Source of the DNA: Spirodela intermedia
Lineage: Eukaryota; Streptophyta; Magnoliopsida; Alismatales; Araceae
Direction: 5' to 3'
DNA length: 64,000 nt
Assembly: GCA_902729315.2 (NCBI GenBank)
Contig: LR746269.1
Span: forward strand, 4,756,501-4,820,500
The position numbers and the translations under genes were made by a program. Below the pieces are notes generated by a model. That model did no database searches. It saw only the letters and a list, made by a program, of their open reading frames with translations, and was not told where the DNA came from. Shown piece after piece: positions 58,960 to 64,000 of this stretch; position 1 is the stretch's first letter, and every line of letters begins with the position of its first letter.

Positions 58960-59830
58960 AATAAGGAAACCATGTGTGGAAGCCTACAGAAATGCTCAAA
59001 GGGAAGAAGTTGATCAAATACAAATAGATGTTTACAAAGTAAAAAACTCTTTTCTGAACAAAACTAGCCTTCTTGAAGGAAAAGTCAGTGTTGAAGGAAT
59101 TTGGAGTGCTATGATAAAGAAGGCATCTATTTTGATCTTATTGACAAACATTACATGCTATGATCTTGAGGTGGAGCAATTAGACGGAAAGAAAGCCTTT
59201 CTTTACTAAGTGTGGAAGGAGAAACTAAGATAGTGCAAAAGTTATGTATAAAATTTGTAGGGCAATGGAACAAAAGGTTTGATGCATTATCTGAGGTATT
59301 GGAGTGAGGACTACTCCACTTTGATAAGAAATGGGTCTGCTTAGAATGAGTTCACTGCTTAATATACTTAAAAATTATATATCAGTGTGATATATATTTT
59401 GTGTACCTTAAAAGGCATTTGAGATAGAAGATCTCTGAATCGTAAGAACAATTCTTGGAGTGGAGATTGATAGAGAAAAATGTTAAATAATGTGACGGCT
59501 CCACTAGAGGATATCACGAGACAATAGTTTAGAGATCTATGATGGAAAATACTCAACCTTCAAGCACACCACTCGCTGGCCAATTTGACGTTCAGCCTGA
59601 CAATGTGTCACTCTGTAACAAAGAGATACAAAACATGTCAAAGTTTCCCTGTCCAAATCCATTAGGTTATCTTATGGCTGCAGTGATGTGCAAACAACTA
59701 GGCCCTCATGCAGTGAATATGCTTAGCTGTTCCAAAGAAAAACCCATGAAAGTTCACTAGACAGCAGGAAAGTAAAATCTACGACGATATCTGAAAAGGA
59801 CAAGATACTTTCTTATTATCTTTCAGAGAG
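58960..59830 (+). pseudogene. Ty1/copia reverse transcriptase and RNase H relic
   Basis: On the plus strand: KKASILILLTNITCYDLEVEQLDGKKAFLY (59125-59209, written here as one decayed block) corresponds to the copia RT segment normally ending EQLDVKTAFLHG. Then, past multiple stops, ENTQPSSTPLAGQF (59545) and NPLGYLMAAVMCKQLGPHAVN (59655-59720) correspond to the RT/RNase H linker. The YVDD region is missing or unreadable between 59210 and 59400. No LTRs identified. Confidence 0.8.
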
Positions 59831-60149
59831 ATTATAGGGTTACGCATTGCAAGGTACTCAGATGAGGGGAATCGCATAGCAAGACTATTGTAGTATGCAT
59901 GTGATGTGAACGGTCTTGTGGCATACACGTGGTGCTCCCTTCGTGGGAGATATCACTCCTGATCCAATCTTCTTAACACTTTACGTTTTCTCCCTAGCAC
60001 ATACGTGCTTTTGAACTAAAACAAATGAGTGGTAACCTCCTGATTTAGGTAGAAAAAGCATCATAACTCCAGCAACAGCAAGAAGGTAACTCTGTGAAAA
60101 TAGATTTATCAGATGCAACGTGAAACTTTATTGTCTCTCTCTTTATTAG

Positions 60150-60530
60150 GATATCTTTTGTTGCAATCAGATGCTGCAATCATTAAGGGAAAATAGATTT
60201 CTGCCTATAGAGATTGAACAATTTTTTATTGTTGGGCTGGAGAAAATAGTGTAAACCTTGTTCATTTGAGGTGTGATATTACTGCCCCGTCCGGTAATAT
60301 ACAGCGTTTTACTCATCACCTTCGAACAGGGATTGCCAGAGGCTTTAAATATGGCGCTCACCTTCACTATGCCCTCAGGAACTCTGAACATGCGGGCGGA
60401 TGGGCCGGTGCTGTAGTGCGCCCACTGTTTGGCATTTACGGTAGACTCGGTGCCCAACAAGTTGCATGATCGCGATATGGTGTCAGATGTGGTTTCTTCC
60501 ACAGCTCTCGGCAATTGCAGCCATCTATAC
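60150..60530 (-). pseudogene. Coding-like relic, unidentified
   Basis: Higher GC than its surroundings; the minus strand keeps 115 codons open (60514-60167: PRAVEETTSDTISRSCNLLG, MFRVPEGIVKVSAIFKASG and onward). I do not recognise the family, and an adjacent frame is partly open too, so the true frame is uncertain. No promoter or splice context can be assigned. It may be a decayed exon or a captured gene fragment. Confidence 0.3.
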
Positions 60531-60884
60531 CATCATAAAACGCTTTGAGACTCTATCTACAACGCCAGTATTATATATTTACAATAAATTTCTTGTATGT
60601 CTTTTCTGAGTTAGAAAACACCAGAGGGGAAAAGGTTCCTAGTTGACACACGTGGAATTGACCTTTATCTCAACAACTCTTCTTTTTTCCTCTCCCCTTT
60701 CACCCAGAATCTCTCTCCCTCTCTTTATCTGCCTCTCTCCGTCGTTCCCCTTCTTCTCTCTCTCTTTCTCCTAATTTCTCGTTCTTCTCTCTCACTCTCT
60801 TCCTACCTTCCCCCTGTGTGACCAAGTCATGGTCAACATCAACAGCATTGAGTCTGGTTTTCTAGTCGGTCAACCTTTTTACGA

Positions 60885-61200
60885 TTAGTTTGATGCAGGC
60901 AGGTCCAACCTTTTTACGAAGAAGAGCCGACCCGAAAGGTAAAGCGTCGGCTTTGAATGCCACGCCCTGCCACTTGTGTAACGCATAAGCCATGCGGAAC
61001 CCTTCGTGCGGGATCAAGATTGAGCATTCCTCCCAACCGGAGCAAGGCACTGTTGGAACTGGTACTGCCGTTTTCCTCGACCCCGAGTGGGTGCCGTCGA
61101 TGAAGTAGACTCAACCAGCAGTTGCGGCCATGAGCCGAGCTACCCAAGGGACCGTATTTATGGTACCACAAGCATCCAAGATGTGCAGCGGAGATTGTCT
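60885..61200. pseudogene. Coding-like GC-balanced relic, strand uncertain
   Basis: Both strands hold long open frames. The minus strand reads SGWEECSILIPHEGFRMAYA and onward (60862-61050) or an overlapping frame to 61171; the plus strand reads GIKIEHSSQPEQGTVGTGTA in another frame with two stops. I recognise neither. Composition and codon-like spacing differ from the AT-rich surroundings. Confidence 0.28.
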
Positions 61201-61239
61201 GAGCACCACGTCGTGTCTTCTGCTCCCTACTTTTGACCT

Positions 61240-61345
61240 ACTCCTCTAGTATATACCGTGGAGCTAGATGCCTGCCTCAAGAAATTAAAGGACCTCGAGA
61301 GCTGAAAACGCTTAGTGGATATGATGACGCTCGATGGGTGCTTTC
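61240..61345 (+). pseudogene. Probable DUF247 gene fragment
   Basis: Frame reading VELDACLKKLKDLES, a stop, then VDMMTLDGCFLV, a stop, FVIKQRE. The MM-x-LDGCF-x-(V/L)-E pattern preceded by a Leu/Lys/Glu-rich helix is the signature of the plant-specific DUF247 family (function unknown; often plasma-membrane anchored). The usual 20-30 residues between the helix and the MM motif are missing, and two in-frame stops lie at about 61303 and 61351. Only this short part is recognisable. Confidence 0.42.
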
Positions 61346-61440
61346 TCGTTTAGTTTGTAATCAAGCAGAGGGAGAGCTGGTTGTCCACAACCAGGTGTCA
61401 CCGTTGTCAACCGAGCCAGATTTTTCATGATGGTTAAAGA

Positions 61441-61763
61441 CAAGATGATGTTATCCCCAGCTAGTTAACCTGTTGCACTCTTCTAATGAAAAATTACAAG
61501 GGATATGAAGGAGCACTAGGTGCTCTGCCTCCTTTCCACTACGTCCCAAGCACACAGTCCTGGTGTACCGTGCCCACCCACTCCGTCATAGAAAAAGGCT
61601 ATTTCAAATGGGATAGACACTAACGAGATTAGTGCTCACTCCCACCGCACTGTCTGACCCGACTAAAGGGATTGGACTTCTTGGAACATTACCATAAATT
61701 GAGATGAGGCTACGCATCTCTTCACCAATCTCTCATTTATCTATCTATCTACTCGACTAGTTT
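61441..61763. other. Intergenic; nothing recognised
   Basis: GC-balanced DNA between the gene relics and solo LTR S1b; no open frame or repeat stands out. Confidence 0.45.
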
Positions 61764-61768
61764 CATTC

Positions 61769-62895
61769 TTTTGTTCTAATAATTATAAATTAGTAGTTGT
61801 ATCTATGTATTAATATATTATATATAAATACTAATTAATATATAGAAAGTATAATTATATATGTGTTACTAACTCATTATGATATTTATAATATTTTATT
61901 ATTTAAGTCTTAATATAGATTATTTTATTTATATTATGAGACTAATCTTACTTAACTTTTATGAAGTCAAGTAGTGATTCTCTCTCATTTTCTTAATAAT
62001 TATTTGATTACAAAGACTTAAGTGAACACTTATTATGAATTAGAAGTAATAGAAGAAGTTCAAACTTTCAACTTAAGGAAAAGCTCAAGTCTTATGGAGA
62101 GGGCCGACCTAATATGTTTATGGGCTCAAGAGAGGGTGTCACCTTGGCCTAACCCATTTGAACTTAAAAAGGTTATTAAGAAATGAAATCTAGGTTCCCC
62201 ATCATAAGGTACCCTAAGATAAGATTAAGAAGAAGATTAAAGTGACACCTTCATAAAAGAATCTAGGTCATCCACCATGAGAGTCAATTATTAATCATAA
62301 CTATCTATTAGAGGGCTTAATTCTCTAGAGGTTTAAGACATCTCGTCCCCCTCTTAGAGGACACTTTCTAGCTCTCTCTTTAGTAGTGTCTAGCCGAAGA
62401 AAAAAAAGAGGAAAATCAAGACCTACTTAACAGCATTCTCGTACCCAAAATTGTGGTGGAGACAAGACTACTTAAAATGCATCAAGATCATCATAGATCA
62501 AGCACCACTCAGCCTAAGACTAACACACAACAAGGCCTATGTAAGATCTAGATCTGGGGCATCCTTATAATCTTTTCCATAGGTAAATTAACTCTTAGTT
62601 CGAACTAGTTTTATCATTTATTATATCATTTCATTGCATTAGATCCATTCTCTCCCCTTTGTCACACTTTTCATTTCTCTTATCTTTACCCTTTTAGATT
62701 TAATTTCACCCTTCATGATCTCAAGTATATATATATAATAAATAAAATAAGTAAAATTCTTACTCTCATTACCCACACTCCTTGAGGATCAACCCTTACT
62801 TATCCTAAATCAAAGAATGAGATTTTATAAATATTATTTGTATGAACTTAGTTGCATCACGACGACATATAAATACCTCTAAATAGAGTTCATCA
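61769..62895 (+). repeat. Solo LTR S1b (plus), TSD CATTC
   Basis: 1127 bp, inverted homologue of 3685-4768. Ends TTTTGTTCTAATAATT and GTTCATCA; it has CTTGAGGATCAACCCTTAC near 62782. Perfect 5-bp flanks CATTC at 61764-61768 and 62896-62900. Different TSDs show that the two copies are independent insertions. Confidence 0.85.
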
Positions 62896-62900
62896 CATTC

Positions 62901-64000
62901 TAACTGAGCTAAGACCCAAGCAGCAACTCTTCTCTCTTGCTAGTCCTCACATATAGTTGTTGAGTCTCTAGTTAACTAGCCACATAAATTATGAGGAGGT
63001 GAATTTATCCTCAATGTCAAGATGGCCATATTTTTTTAATTTGTCTTGTAATTGTTTTCCTAAGTATAATATGACTCAAGGAGAAAGATAAAGACATTGA
63101 GTTTTTATAGTGGTTAGGTCACACCTTGTCTACATCTGCTTTGAAGATCACTATCACAATTTCACTATTATTGTTCCAATAATATAGTTGATTTCATCAG
63201 TTCAACAAATCTTTTATATAATAAACTTCACAAGCCTATCAACCCAATTTCTCGATGGACTTCACAAGTCTATCTACCCATACTAAATATCAAGGCTTCA
63301 GTAAGTCTTTTGATAGTGTGATAGGTACTCTAAGATTTCATTCCTATCTTCAAACACAAGAGCAAAGTATTGAAGTATGAATAAGATTTGTAGTAATGTC
63401 TTCTTGCAGAATTGGGAAATTCATCATACAAGATGATGCATGAGATGAATTTATCAAAGCATTGAGCACTAGAAGATCAAAGCATTGATCTTCTAGTGTT
63501 GCAGGAGCTTTGAGGAATTGGATACAGCAACACTTCTTGGTGGATGAGGGAGGAAGATACATGAAGTGGAGGTTCTCTCTCTAAATCTTTCTTGTTCCCC
63601 TTTTTGATATTTTAGTATTTACCCTAATTTGGACAAAAGCCTCCCTTCATATACTCTATTTAATGGAACAAATTATTGTCTCAATGGCTAGTTGAGCAAA
63701 CAATAATACACCCCAATGTGTTAGAATCATTGAGAAATACATTCATTGGATTTTAAAATTCATAATTATTAAAAAAATTCAAATTTCTGCACATCATTTA
63801 TCCAACTGTCATTCATCGTGTGTTACATTTTTTCACAGTCAAGGCAAAGAAAGAAAAAATGGTTTAGCTTTTGCCACATTTTCTTCAAGTAGGTAAACCT
63901 ACCTCCATTCATTAAACCCTTGCTAGAAAGTACTCTCCCTAAGCAGCTAAAGCCATCCACATAAGGCTTTGGTTCCTCTTATGTTTGTTGATGAGTGTCC
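62901..64000. other. Unassigned to window end
   Basis: AT-rich. A loosely repeated phrase (CTTCACAAGCCTATCAACCC / CTTCACAAGTCTATCTACCC, 63227-63280) is the only structure noted. No gene recognised. Confidence 0.4.

Overview
The window is repeat-dominated nuclear DNA of a flowering plant. The evidence is the dense nesting of Ty3/gypsy LTR retrotransposons of the Athila/Tat type (tRNA-Asp-like primer sites, Athila-style Gag, protease and reverse transcriptase, GGGAGGCAACCC and AAGTTGGGGGG motifs in the 3' leaders), the Ty1/copia relics, and a probable DUF247 gene relic. No intact host gene, rRNA, tRNA or CRISPR was found. The species cannot be named from the sequence.

Layout. 1-3585: 3' end of one Athila-like element with a dead integrase and its 3' LTR. 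3685-4768: solo LTR (minus), TSD CACTA. 4.8-6.2 kb: intergenic, with a 34-bp minisatellite and purine-rich DNA. 6244-12086: a two-LTR element (called P1) with perfect TSD AGGAG that carries gag and an unknown 'ORF2' but no pol. 13338-35425: a nest of the same family. Old plus-strand LTR F is broken by old minus-strand element E. E's LTR holds a foreign GC-rich solo LTR, D. D holds element A (16035-30500, TSD CTTAC). A's gag holds element B (21312-28258, TSD CTATC/CTATT). Past E comes an old plus-strand 3' end, G. 35453-37079: solo LTR H. 37.1-41.8 kb: intergenic, with a copia RNase H relic. 41838-47467: old gag-ORF2 element I, followed by inverted LTR K (47468-49202). 50.3-52.7 kb: CT-rich minisatellite split by solo LTR S2 (TSD ATTGT). 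54.0-59.8 kb: copia Gag and RT/RNase H relics and a family gag relic. 60.1-61.4 kb: decayed coding-like DNA including a possible DUF247 fragment. 61769-62895: solo LTR of the same family as 3685-4768, inverted, TSD CATTC.

How the parts relate. P1, A, I and G share LTRs, primer site and Gag with B, but only B has protease and reverse transcriptase. In P1, A and I the pol region is replaced by a conserved ORF of at least 300 codons that follows gag in the same ancestral frame. The simplest reading is a non-autonomous gag-ORF2 lineage mobilised by a B-like, pol-bearing partner. ORF2 is the most likely undescribed component here. Other unusual features are self-insertion of the family, LTR-edge truncations, a second internal polypurine tract, a 667-bp converted block between B's LTRs, and two LTR subfamilies whose order matches the nesting.
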